Below the pieces are notes generated by a model. That model worked only from the letters and a program-made list of their open reading frames with translations, was not told the DNA's origin and did not search any database. Shown here piece after piece: positions 1 through 7,105 of a stretch of DNA of 15,182 bases. Within the stretch, counting starts at the first letter, position 1, and each line of letters begins with the position of its first letter. Source of the DNA: Coxiellaceae bacterium UBA6002 (GTDB lineage Bacteria > Pseudomonadota > Gammaproteobacteria > UBA6002); assembly GCA_002429595.1 (NCBI GenBank), contig DJAM01000114.1, positions 1-15,182 on the forward strand, read 5' to 3'. Both the position numbers and the translations under genes were made by a program.

Positions 1-44
1 CCTTCGCGGGAATGACAATAGTGACAATACTTGGCGGAATGACA
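1..44 (+). repeat. Partial copy of dispersed GTCATTCC palindromic repeat
   Basis: Bases 1-18 are identical to 4173-4190, the end of the right arm of the large palindrome at 4114-4190. The unit ggaatgaca appears at 9-17 and 36-44, with a degenerate copy (atagtgaca) at 18-26, so the tail shows a 9-bp step. The rest of the palindrome must lie to the left of the window. This is a non-coding repeat; no function is evident. Confidence 0.8.
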
Positions 45-75
45 TGAGGCCATGTGATTGCGCTAGAGCCTCATG
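43..75. repeat. Short inverted repeat upstream of the ABC operon
   Basis: Bases 43-50 (catgaggc) and 68-75 (gcctcatg) are perfect 8-bp reverse complements separated by 17 bp. They sit 38 bp before the permease start, in the only leader available to this operon. It could be an operator, a leader hairpin or a chance match. No U-run follows, so it is not an intrinsic terminator. No convincing sigma-70 promoter was found in 45-112. Confidence 0.4.
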
Positions 76-112
76 GCAGTTACTCTAGTACCTCCTTATT
101 GAAGGTTATGCC

Positions 113-1855
113 ATGTCATTTTCGCCAAAAAAAATTTTTTCAAAATTTGAAATGACAACGTTGTCTTTTCCCAACTATTGGGATTTGGCTGCGATTATCT
201 TGGTGTTAGCCATTCTGGTCATTTTGGGGTTTGGTGTACACCAAATGTCAATGCCTTATCAAATGGGCGAAACCATTCCAATTTCGCTGGATCCTTGGAA
301 TCTACCGTACTATGCGCTTCGCTCAGTACTGCGCATGTTAATTTCTTTAGTGTTTAGTTTGATATTTACCTTTGTGTTTGGCACGTTAGCGGCTCGAAGT
401 AAACATGCCGAGCGAATCATTATTCCGATGATTGATGTTTTACAATCGGTGCCGGTTTTATCTTTTCTTTCACTGACACTGGTCGGTTTCATTGCGCTTT
501 TTCCTGGCAGTATGTGGGGGCCAGAGTGTGCAGCCATTTTTGCTATTTTTACTTCCCAGGCCTGGAATATCGCGTTGAGCTTTTATCAGAGCTTACGAAC
601 CGTGCCTTATGAACTTCAAGAAGCGGCCTCGATGTTTCATCTTTCTTTTTGGCAGCGTTTTTGGCGTCTGGATGTTCCTTTTGCTATGCCAGCGCTGTTA
701 TGGAATATCATGGTATCAATGTCTGCTAGTTGGTTCTTTGTGGTTGCCGCTGAATCCATTACCGTTGCCAATCATAATATTATGTTGCCAGGGATTGGTT
801 CTTACATTGCGTTAGCAGTATTAAAAGCAGATGGCTGGAGCGTTTTTTATGCCATCGTAGCGATGTTGATCGTGATCTTTTTATATGACCAACTTTTATT
901 TCGGCCATTAAGTAATTGGGGGGAGCGATTCAAATTTGAGCAAGATGATGACAATTATCGAAGTGGTACGTGGTTGGCAGCGTTATTTGAACACACGAGA
1001 TGGGTTCGACGTAGTAGTTTATTTTTGAAAAAATTTTGGGAATCTTTCGTTAACATCCGTTTGTTCCAATTTCAAACACGAGTCATTACAAGTCATCATC
1101 ACAATTGGCAAAAATGGTTTGTTATTTTGTGGTATGTCTTCCTCTTTGCAATTCTTGCAATCAGTTTGACGATTGTCAGTAAATTTATTTTCGCTTATGT
1201 ATCCTTCAAGGAAGGCTTCTATGTTATCTATCTTGGCTTAATTACCTGCACTCGCGTGATGGTGTTGATTTTGTTATGTTCTTTTGTTTGGGTCCCCGTG
1301 GGCGTATGGATTGGTCTTAGACCAAAGTATGTCGATTTTTTTCAACCCATTATTCAAATGCTAGCTGCATTTCCTGCTAATCTTTTTTTCCCTATTGTTG
1401 TGATGTTAATTGTGCGGTATCACATGAACGTTGAGATTTGGACATCACCACTCATGATTCTTGGAACGCAGTGGTATATTTTGTTCAATGTCATTGCAGG
1501 TGTAAGTGCCCTCCCAAAAGAAATGCAACAAGTAGCCAGCAATTTTAGTGTCGGGGGTTGGCTTTGGTGGAAGAGGATAGTGTTACCCGGTATTTTTCCT
1601 TATTATGTGACAGGAGCGATTACCGCAGCAGGGGGTGCTTGGAATGCGAGCATCATTGCTGAAGCAGTTAACTGGGGACAAACTAAACTTCTTGCTACGG
1701 GCTTAGGTGCTTACATTACGGTGCAGGCAACGAATGGTGATTTCCCTCGCCTGGTTTTAGGAACAGGCGTAATGTGTTTATTCGTGATAGCCATAAATCG
1801 AATTTTATGGGGTCCATTATATAACTTAGCAGAAGAGCGCTTTCGCCTGGAGTGA
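113..1855 (+). CDS. ABC transporter permease, two fused permease domains (nitrate/sulfonate type)
   Basis: Inner-membrane permease of 580 aa that carries both transmembrane halves of an ABC importer in one chain. The first half spans about residues 20-265 and the second about 335-575, separated by a polar, charged linker (about 266-330). Each half holds the EAA-type loop that docks on the ATPase: ELQEAASMFHLSFWQRFWRL near 167-186 and EMQQVASNFSVGGWLWWKRI near 470-489. The ATG at 113 follows AAGG at 102-105; an ATG at 108 is out of frame. The stop is 3 bp before the ATPase start, so the two are surely translated together. By family it resembles the nitrate/sulfonate/bicarbonate group (BPD_transp_1, twice). 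No periplasmic binding protein is present within the window, so the substrate cannot be assigned. The first gene of a likely three-gene operon. Confidence 0.88.
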   Translation: MSFSPKKIFSKFEMTTLSFPNYWDLAAIILVLAILVILGFGVHQMSMPYQMGETIPISLDPWNLPYYALRSVLRMLISLVFSLIFTFVFGTLAARSKHAERIIIPMIDVLQSVPVLSFLSLTLVGFIALFPGSMWGPECAAIFAIFTSQAWNIALSFYQSLRTVPYELQEAASMFHLSFWQRFWRLDVPFAMPALLWNIMVSMSASWFFVVAAESITVANHNIMLPGIGSYIALAVLKADGWSVFYAIVAMLIVIFLYDQLLFRPLSNWGERFKFEQDDDNYRSGTWLAALFEHTRWVRRSSLFLKKFWESFVNIRLFQFQTRVITSHHHNWQKWFVILWYVFLFAILAISLTIVSKFIFAYVSFKEGFYVIYLGLITCTRVMVLILLCSFVWVPVGVWIGLRPKYVDFFQPIIQMLAAFPANLFFPIVVMLIVRYHMNVEIWTSPLMILGTQWYILFNVIAGVSALPKEMQQVASNFSVGGWLWWKRIVLPGIFPYYVTGAITAAGGAWNASIIAEAVNWGQTKLLATGLGAYITVQATNGDFPRLVLGTGVMCLFVIAINRILWGPLYNLAEERFRLE

Positions 1856-1858
1856 GTT

Positions 1859-3178
1859 ATGGCTCAGAAGATTACTGAATTGTCTGCAAATCTCATTGAG
1901 ACAATGGGTGTAAAAAAATCGTTCAAGAAAAGTGATCATCAGGATCTATTAGTGCTTGATGACGTTAACTTTATCCTCAAAGAAAATGAAATCGTTGCGC
2001 TATTAGGAAAATCAGGCTCAGGTAAATCGACACTGATGCGAATCATTTCAGGTTTAATTCCATCCAGTGGCGGTGAAGTAATTTACTTAGGTAAACCTGT
2101 CAATGGTCCAGTGAAAGGCATGGCAATGGTGTTTCAGAATTTTGCACTGTTACCTTGGTTGACTGTTTTACAAAATGTGGAACTAGGTTTAGAGGCGTTA
2201 GGCGTTTCCAAATCCGAGCGTCGCGCACGTGCGATTGAAGCGATCGACATTATTGGTTTGGATGGTTTCGAATCTGCTTATCCCAAAGAACTTTCAGGTG
2301 GTATGCGCCAGCGTGTAGGATTTGCTCGTGCACTGGTTGTTAATCCAACCGTATTGTTAATGGACGAACCATTTTCGGCACTTGATGTCTTAACTGCGGA
2401 TAATTTACGAAGCGATTTATTAGATCTGTGGGAAGAAAAAAAGACCAATATCAAAGGGATTATTTGCGTTACTCACAATATTGAAGAAGCAGCAATCCTT
2501 GCGGATCGCATTTTAATTTTTGGTGCAGACCCAGGCTATATCAAAGATGAACTTGCAGTGGATCTACCTCGCCCTCGAAGCGATCAGGATCCAAAATTTC
2601 GAAAACTTGTTGATGAAATTTATACTCTTATGACTACACCATCAGCGGATAGAATCAGTGTTGCGGGTGTACGTTACAAAACAATTGGCTTAGGGTTTAG
2701 ATTACCATACGTAGAAATCTCAGAATTAACCGGTTTTATGGAAGCACTCAACTCCTCAGATTACCAAGACAGAGTTGACTTGCCAGAACTTGCAGAAGAT
2801 TTACAACTGAATGTCGATGATCTATTTCATATTATTGAAGCACTTGAAATTATGCGCTTTGCGTATGTTTCTAAGGGTGACATCGAATTAACCGGTGCTG
2901 GCAAATTGTTTGCTCAGGCAGATATTTTAAGACGAAAGCAAATCTTTGCAGCACATCTTTTAAGTTATGTTCCTTTAGCGCGGCATATTCGCAGAGTATT
3001 AGATGAAAGACCTGAGCATGTTGCTTCAGAAGATCGCTTTTTAAGAGAGCTGGAAGATTACCTAAGTCAAGAAGCAGCCGAAGAAGTTTTAAAAATAGTC
3101 ATTGAGTGGGGACGTTATGCAGAAATTTTCGCTTATGACTATAACACTGGTATTTTGAGTTTGGAAAATCCTGAGTAA
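1859..3178 (+). CDS. ABC transporter ATP-binding protein with C-terminal AAA-associated domain
   Basis: Cytoplasmic ATPase partner of the fused permease, 439 aa. Residues 1-255 form a standard nucleotide-binding domain: Walker A GKSGSGKST at 50-58, Q-loop VFQN at 91-94, signature LSGGMRQR at 145-152, Walker B VLLMDEP at 165-171 and switch His206 (VTHN). All catalytic elements look intact. About 180 further residues follow (about 260-439), resembling the AAA-associated C-terminal domain known in some nitrate/sulfonate-type ATPases. Residues about 300-350 read like a winged helix (LPELAEDLQLNVDDLFHIIE, then a hydrophobic helix and GDIELTGAG). It starts 3 bp after the permease stop, with GGAG at 1849-1852 as ribosome binding site, and is followed 14 bp later by the Kdo hydroxylase gene. 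Substrate unknown; a regulatory role for the extra domain is inference. Confidence 0.9.
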   Translation: MAQKITELSANLIETMGVKKSFKKSDHQDLLVLDDVNFILKENEIVALLGKSGSGKSTLMRIISGLIPSSGGEVIYLGKPVNGPVKGMAMVFQNFALLPWLTVLQNVELGLEALGVSKSERRARAIEAIDIIGLDGFESAYPKELSGGMRQRVGFARALVVNPTVLLMDEPFSALDVLTADNLRSDLLDLWEEKKTNIKGIICVTHNIEEAAILADRILIFGADPGYIKDELAVDLPRPRSDQDPKFRKLVDEIYTLMTTPSADRISVAGVRYKTIGLGFRLPYVEISELTGFMEALNSSDYQDRVDLPELAEDLQLNVDDLFHIIEALEIMRFAYVSKGDIELTGAGKLFAQADILRRKQIFAAHLLSYVPLARHIRRVLDERPEHVASEDRFLRELEDYLSQEAAEEVLKIVIEWGRYAEIFAYDYNTGILSLENPE

Positions 3179-3192
3179 CTTTAGGGGGCGAT

Positions 3193-4080
3193 ATGCTAAC
3201 TACTTTAGACATTGCAGATTGGTTTCAAGAAATACCTAATAATTTAGCAGACACTGCTGTTCAAGCGCTTGAGTCAGGACAGGTTTTATTCTTGCCAAAT
3301 TTAAATTTTATGTTGTCCAAAGAAGAGCAAAAATTTTTATCACCGCAATATGCGGATACACGCACTAAAAACATTAGCTATGATATTAATCGTCATTGTT
3401 TAAGAGGTTTAATCTGTGATGATGACGAACGCGTCTATTTTGAAAATATGATGGCGCGTTTTGCAAAACAATCACAAATTTTTCTGCGTCAGTTACTTAA
3501 ACATTATACCTCTTCGTTATTGCCAGCGCGGACGAGCTTCAGGCCGGTTGAAATTGCGGGTAGAGTTGCACCGTCATATCGAAAAGATGATACCCGTTTA
3601 CATGTCGATGCTTTTCCTGCAAATCCTACTCAAGGCAAACGCATTCTGCGGCTATTCACTAACGTGAATCCTGCATCAAAGCCTAGAGTTTGGCGATTAG
3701 GAGCACCCTTTGAGGAGGTTGTTAAACAATTTCATCCTAGCTTAAAAAAACCGATTTTCGGTAGTGCTTATTTGCTGCAAGCTTTAAAAATAACGAAGGC
3801 AAGACGCACACTTTACGATCATTATATGCTACAGCTACACGATAATATGAAAGCAGATCTTGATTATCAAAAACAGGTGGCACAACAACAAGTTGAATTC
3901 CCAGCTGGAAGCAGTTGGATAGTTTACACAGATCAAGTTTCGCACGCCGCTATGGCAGGACAATTTACTTTTGAGCAGACGTTTTATTTGCCGCCAGAAG
4001 GTTTACTCGAACCATCAAAATCTCCTTTGGGGGTTTTAGAGGAATTATTAAATCGAGATTTGATAATGTCCTTCATCTAA
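3193..4080 (+). CDS. kdoO: Kdo 3-hydroxylase (2-oxoglutarate/Fe(II) oxygenase family)
   Basis: Probable Fe(II)/2-oxoglutarate-dependent dioxygenase that hydroxylates the 3-deoxy-D-manno-oct-2-ulosonic acid (Kdo) of lipopolysaccharide inner core, giving Ko. The 295-aa length fits the Kdo hydroxylase family. The metal site is visible as His137-x-Asp139 in RLHVDAFPANPTQGKRILRL with a distal His251 in TDQVSHAAMAG; the text around the first motif, including FTNVNP, is characteristic of the family. There is no signal peptide, so action is on the cytoplasmic side before core export, as for known KdoO. It starts 14 bp after the ATPase stop with a G-rich ribosome binding site (GGGGGC at 3184-3189) and is probably the last gene of the ABC operon. 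It is followed directly by a palindromic repeat. Recognised from motif memory, not a search; the exact sugar residue modified is not predictable. Confidence 0.82.
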   Translation: MLTTLDIADWFQEIPNNLADTAVQALESGQVLFLPNLNFMLSKEEQKFLSPQYADTRTKNISYDINRHCLRGLICDDDERVYFENMMARFAKQSQIFLRQLLKHYTSSLLPARTSFRPVEIAGRVAPSYRKDDTRLHVDAFPANPTQGKRILRLFTNVNPASKPRVWRLGAPFEEVVKQFHPSLKKPIFGSAYLLQALKITKARRTLYDHYMLQLHDNMKADLDYQKQVAQQQVEFPAGSSWIVYTDQVSHAAMAGQFTFEQTFYLPPEGLLEPSKSPLGVLEELLNRDLIMSFI

Positions 4081-4096
4081 ATTTCTTCCGCGCAGT

Positions 4097-4241
4097 TTGT
4101 CATTCCCGCTTAGTTGTCATTCCCGCGAAGGCGGGAAACCATCCTGAGTGCGGCTGGAAAGATGGTTTCCCGCCTTCGCGGGAATGACAAAAAATGGCGG
4201 AATGACACGCTAGACAGGAATGACAAATTAAGCAGGAATGA
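4097..4241. repeat. Palindromic dispersed repeat with 18-bp tail array
   Basis: Bases 4114-4143 and 4161-4190 are perfect 30-bp reverse complements around a 17-bp loop; the core is cattcccgcgaaggcgggaa. A further gtcattcccgct lies to the left at 4099-4110. To the right, ggaatga recurs at 4181, 4199, 4217 and 4235, an exact 18-bp step. The hairpin is not followed by a T-run on either strand, so it does not look like a standard intrinsic terminator, although it separates convergent genes. The last unit lies inside the 3' end of the methyltransferase gene. A partial copy in the same orientation is at 1-44. Confidence 0.93.
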
Positions 4242-5184
4242 AACGTAATTTTGCTAGGTAAAAGCCTGCCATAAATTCATTTGGAATTATTCTTATGGTA
4301 TTTGATAAAGATTCATCGAACATTTCTTTACCCCAATGCGTTAAGCCTTTTTGATAATTATCAAAAGGCACTGCGAAAGGTTGTACTTCTATACTCTTGC
4401 CAAATTTATCTAACGAATATTGTATGATTGCTTCATTCTCTTCAGGAGCAAAAGAACAAGTGCAATAAACAAGAGTGCCGCCTGGTTTAAGACAGCTGAT
4501 AGCAGAGTAAATTAATTTTTTTTGTTTGCGACTCATTTCCAGAATTTTCTTTTCACTCCAGAACGCAAAGCTTTTGGGATCTTGTGGATCAAATCTTGCT
4601 TCTGCAGAACAAGGTGCATCTAACAAGACACGATCAAATCTTCCCGGAACCACTCGCCATAGTGTTGAGCCATCTTTGCAATAAGTGGCTACAATGCTTG
4701 CGCCTGCCAAATTAACATTAGAGCGCAGTTTAAAAAAACGGTCTCGTACCGGTTCTATCGCGGCAATTCTACCTTGATTATGCATCAGATCAGCAATGTG
4801 CAATGTTTTGCCGCCGGGCGCTGCGGCTAAATCCAAAATTTCTTCACCTGACTGTGGATCTAATACTAATGAGGCAAACAGACTTGAAGCATTTTGGATG
4901 TAAATTTGACCTTCATAGAAATGGGTCGTTTCTGTAAGCAAACGTTTTTGTGCATCGGGAATAGTATAAGCATTTTGACACCAAGCAATGGGTGTGATCG
5001 TAAGACCAAGGTTTTCAAGTTTACCTAAGATTGTTTTAGGATTTGCTTTTAAGGTATTAACTCTAAATGAGGTCCAACCTTCCAAATTAAATCCTTTCAG
5101 GAATTGCGCATAATTTTCAGGCGATAAGATGGAGGTTAAGCGTGTAAGAAATGCCGGTGGTAGAGAAATGTCTGGAGGATTCAT
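4228..5184 (-). CDS. RsmB/RsmF/NSUN-family RNA 5-methylcytosine methyltransferase
   Basis: S-adenosylmethionine-dependent enzyme that methylates C5 of cytosine in rRNA or tRNA; 318 aa, cytoplasmic. The N-terminal RNA-recognition segment (about 1-95) includes SFRVNTLKANP near 39-49. The SAM site is LDLAAAPGGKT at 117-127. The two conserved cysteines are both present: Cys192 in LDAPCS (release) and Cys243 in YCTCSFAPEEN (catalytic nucleophile). It is shorter than E. coli RsmF (about 480 aa) and lacks the RsmB N-terminal NusB-like domain, so the substrate cannot be named. The start is supported by AGGAG 4 bp upstream (ataggagcgcATG) and divergence from the dehydrogenase, 58 bp away. The final residues (FIPA) are encoded by a degenerate unit of the adjacent repeat, suggesting that the repeat has changed the C-terminus. 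Confidence 0.9.
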   Translation of the reverse strand: MNPPDISLPPAFLTRLTSILSPENYAQFLKGFNLEGWTSFRVNTLKANPKTILGKLENLGLTITPIAWCQNAYTIPDAQKRLLTETTHFYEGQIYIQNASSLFASLVLDPQSGEEILDLAAAPGGKTLHIADLMHNQGRIAAIEPVRDRFFKLRSNVNLAGASIVATYCKDGSTLWRVVPGRFDRVLLDAPCSAEARFDPQDPKSFAFWSEKKILEMSRKQKKLIYSAISCLKPGGTLVYCTCSFAPEENEAIIQYSLDKFGKSIEVQPFAVPFDNYQKGLTHWGKEMFDESLSNTIRIIPNEFMAGFYLAKLRFIPA

Positions 5185-5242
5185 GCGCTCCTATTCATAA
5201 TATAGACTTCCGTTGGGACAATTTATACAGGAGGTTGCTTAA

Positions 5243-6613
5243 ATGTCCACCTTTGAAATCAGAAATCCAGCTAATGGCACGTTGATCAATACTTATGAAG
5301 AAATGTCAGCTAAGGAAATAGAGGACATTATCAATAAAGTTCATGAGACATTTAAAGAGTGGCACAAAACTACCTTTGAAACTCGTCGAATGCTGATGCG
5401 AAAAGCCGCAGAGATTTTGCGCAATAATTCGCGAGATTATGCGAAGTTAATGACAATCGAAATGGGCAAGCCAATTAAAAGTGGTGTTAACGAAATTGAA
5501 AAATGTGCCTGGTGTTGTGATTTTTATGCCGATAATGCAGAAAAATTTTTAGCGCCTGTCGAAGTTGCTAACGGTACGACTAAAAGCTATGTCACCTTTA
5601 ACCCGCTAGGTACCATACTTGGGATCATGCCCTGGAACTTTCCGTTCTGGCAAGTTTTTCGGTTTGCAGTGCCAACATTGATGGCTGGTAATACCGCTCT
5701 TTTAAAGCATGCTCAAATTACGACGGGTTGTGCACTTGCTATCGAAGAAATTTTTCATCAAGCAGGCTTTCCTCATAACGCTTTTCGAAGTTTGATTGTA
5801 AGTGGCGAAGGTATTGATAAAGCAATCCCACATCGTCACATAGCTGCTGTGTCACTAACCGGAAGCACACCGGCGGGTAAGACTGTCGCGCAAATCGCAG
5901 GCCGACACCTGAAAAAAGTGGTTTTGGAATTAGGAGGAAGTGATCCGTATATAGTTTTAGAGGATGCTGACTTGGAACAAGCGGTCGATATTTGTGTCGC
6001 CAGCCGCTTAACAAATTCGGGTCAAAGTTGTATTGCGGCAAAACGTTTTATCGTTGTGAATGATATCAAAAATGAATTTGAAAAATTGTTCGTCAAAAAA
6101 ATGAGCGAAGCCAAAATGGGCGATCCAATGAAAGAAGATACTGATGTAGGTCCACAAGCGCGCTTTGATCTTCGCGATAATCTCCATAAACAAGTAGAAA
6201 AAAGCATCACCGAGGGAGCCAAATGTTTGCTAGGAGGTAAAATCCCTAATATGCCAGGTGCTTATTATCCTCCGACGGTTCTAAGCAACGTTAAACCAGG
6301 TATGCCTGCTTACGATGAGGAGTTATTTGGTCCGGTTGCAGCCATTATCGCCGCTGAAGGCGAAGATGAAGCAGTTGCAATTGCAAATGATACTATCTAT
6401 GGTCTCGGTGCGGCTGTCTTTACTCAAGATTTGCAGCGCGGCGAAAGAATCGCGGCTAACAAGTTAATCGCCGGAAGTTGTTTTGTTAATAATCTCGTAA
6501 AATCTGATCCACGCTTGCCATTTGGTGGCGTTAAAGAAAGCGGCTATGGTAGAGAGCTTTCAGAGTTTGGCATTAGAGAATTTGTAAATATTAAAACTGT
6601 GGTGATTGATTAA
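5243..6613 (+). CDS. sad: Succinate-semialdehyde dehydrogenase, Sad/YneI type
   Basis: Soluble aldehyde dehydrogenase of 456 aa oxidising succinate semialdehyde to succinate, most likely with NAD+, feeding 4-aminobutyrate-type carbon into the TCA cycle. Cofactor motif MPWNFP at 129-134 (Asn132), general base Glu229 in VLELGGSDP, nucleophile Cys263 in NSGQSCIAAKRF and ELFGPVAA at 360-367 are all intact. Segments such as QARFDLRDNLHKQVEK and FGGVKESGYGRELSEFG closely follow what I recall of E. coli Sad (YneI), with the short N-terminus of that subgroup. A strong ribosome binding site AGGAGG lies at 5229-5234, 8 bp before ATG. No transaminase gene (gabT) is adjacent, so the aldehyde source is unknown. 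It converges with argR with only 4 bp between stop codons. The family is certain; the exact substrate is less so. Confidence 0.88.
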   Translation: MSTFEIRNPANGTLINTYEEMSAKEIEDIINKVHETFKEWHKTTFETRRMLMRKAAEILRNNSRDYAKLMTIEMGKPIKSGVNEIEKCAWCCDFYADNAEKFLAPVEVANGTTKSYVTFNPLGTILGIMPWNFPFWQVFRFAVPTLMAGNTALLKHAQITTGCALAIEEIFHQAGFPHNAFRSLIVSGEGIDKAIPHRHIAAVSLTGSTPAGKTVAQIAGRHLKKVVLELGGSDPYIVLEDADLEQAVDICVASRLTNSGQSCIAAKRFIVVNDIKNEFEKLFVKKMSEAKMGDPMKEDTDVGPQARFDLRDNLHKQVEKSITEGAKCLLGGKIPNMPGAYYPPTVLSNVKPGMPAYDEELFGPVAAIIAAEGEDEAVAIANDTIYGLGAAVFTQDLQRGERIAANKLIAGSCFVNNLVKSDPRLPFGGVKESGYGRELSEFGIREFVNIKTVVID

Positions 6614-6617
6614 GTTA

Positions 6618-7073
6618 TTACAAACGACGAAATAATTCTTTTATTTCGGTTAAGACTTGATCAAGTTGTTTGATTGAGCGGGGCACGACTATAAGGGTAT
6701 CATCGCCTGCTACCGTTCCTAAGACGCCTAGCTTGGCAAGATTATGGTCAATTAATCGACCGAATAGAGAGGCCGATCCTGGACTGGTGTGAATTACAAT
6801 CACCATCTCATTAGCTTCGACATCAATGATTAAATTTGCCAGAGTACTTTTAGCTTGTGGTGGCGCAGGTTCCTTTGGCAAACAATAAACAACTTGGCCA
6901 GACTCATTACTCGTTTTAATGGCGCCAATTTTGCGAAGCAAGCGAGAAATTTTTGCTTGGTTAACATCAAAACCAAGTTTAGTAAGGTGTTGCTTGATGT
7001 CTTCTTGAGTGCTAGCTGATCCTTCGATTAGCAGTTTTTTTAAACCCTCAAGCATTGTAGAAGACTTAGCCAT
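6618..7073 (-). CDS. argR: Arginine repressor ArgR
   Basis: Arginine-responsive transcription factor, normally a hexamer; 151 aa, the usual family length. The N-terminal winged helix-turn-helix spans about 5-70, with TQEDIKQHLTKLGFDVNQAK and the recognition helix near SRLLRKIGAIKT. The C-terminal oligomerisation/arginine-binding domain (about 78-151) contains HTSPGSASLFGRLIDH and the hallmark GTVAGDDTLIVV (119-130), with the Asp pair that contacts arginine. The ribosome binding site is GGAG at 7083-7086, 9 bp upstream of the start. Only 32 bp separate it from the divergent rsmE, so at least one promoter must overlap a coding region. No arginine biosynthesis or transport gene is present in the window and no clear ARG box was found by eye, so its targets lie elsewhere. 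Confidence 0.93.
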   Translation of the reverse strand: MAKSSTMLEGLKKLLIEGSASTQEDIKQHLTKLGFDVNQAKISRLLRKIGAIKTSNESGQVVYCLPKEPAPPQAKSTLANLIIDVEANEMVIVIHTSPGSASLFGRLIDHNLAKLGVLGTVAGDDTLIVVPRSIKQLDQVLTEIKELFRRL

Positions 7074-7105
7074 AACATGAAACTCCGCTAGTAATTAGGT
7101 ACAAA

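Noticed and set aside
58..86. Possible sigma-70 promoter (TTGCGC, 17 bp, TACTCT) upstream of the ABC operon
   Set aside because: Only 3 of 6 matches in each box; no better than chance in AT-rich DNA, despite the ideal spacing.
4114..4190. Palindrome as an intrinsic terminator between the convergent kdoO and methyltransferase genes
   Set aside because: The stem is strong, but no T-run follows it on either strand, and the same unit recurs at the window start upstream of a gene. Called as a repeat instead.
4097..4241. CRISPR array
   Set aside because: The 18-bp step has a 7-8 bp shared unit and only about 10 bp between, far too short for repeats and spacers, and there are no cas genes.
5739..6222. 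Three minus-strand open frames inside the dehydrogenase gene
   Set aside because: They are shadows of a gene with intact catalytic motifs; no ribosome binding sites or recognisable domains.
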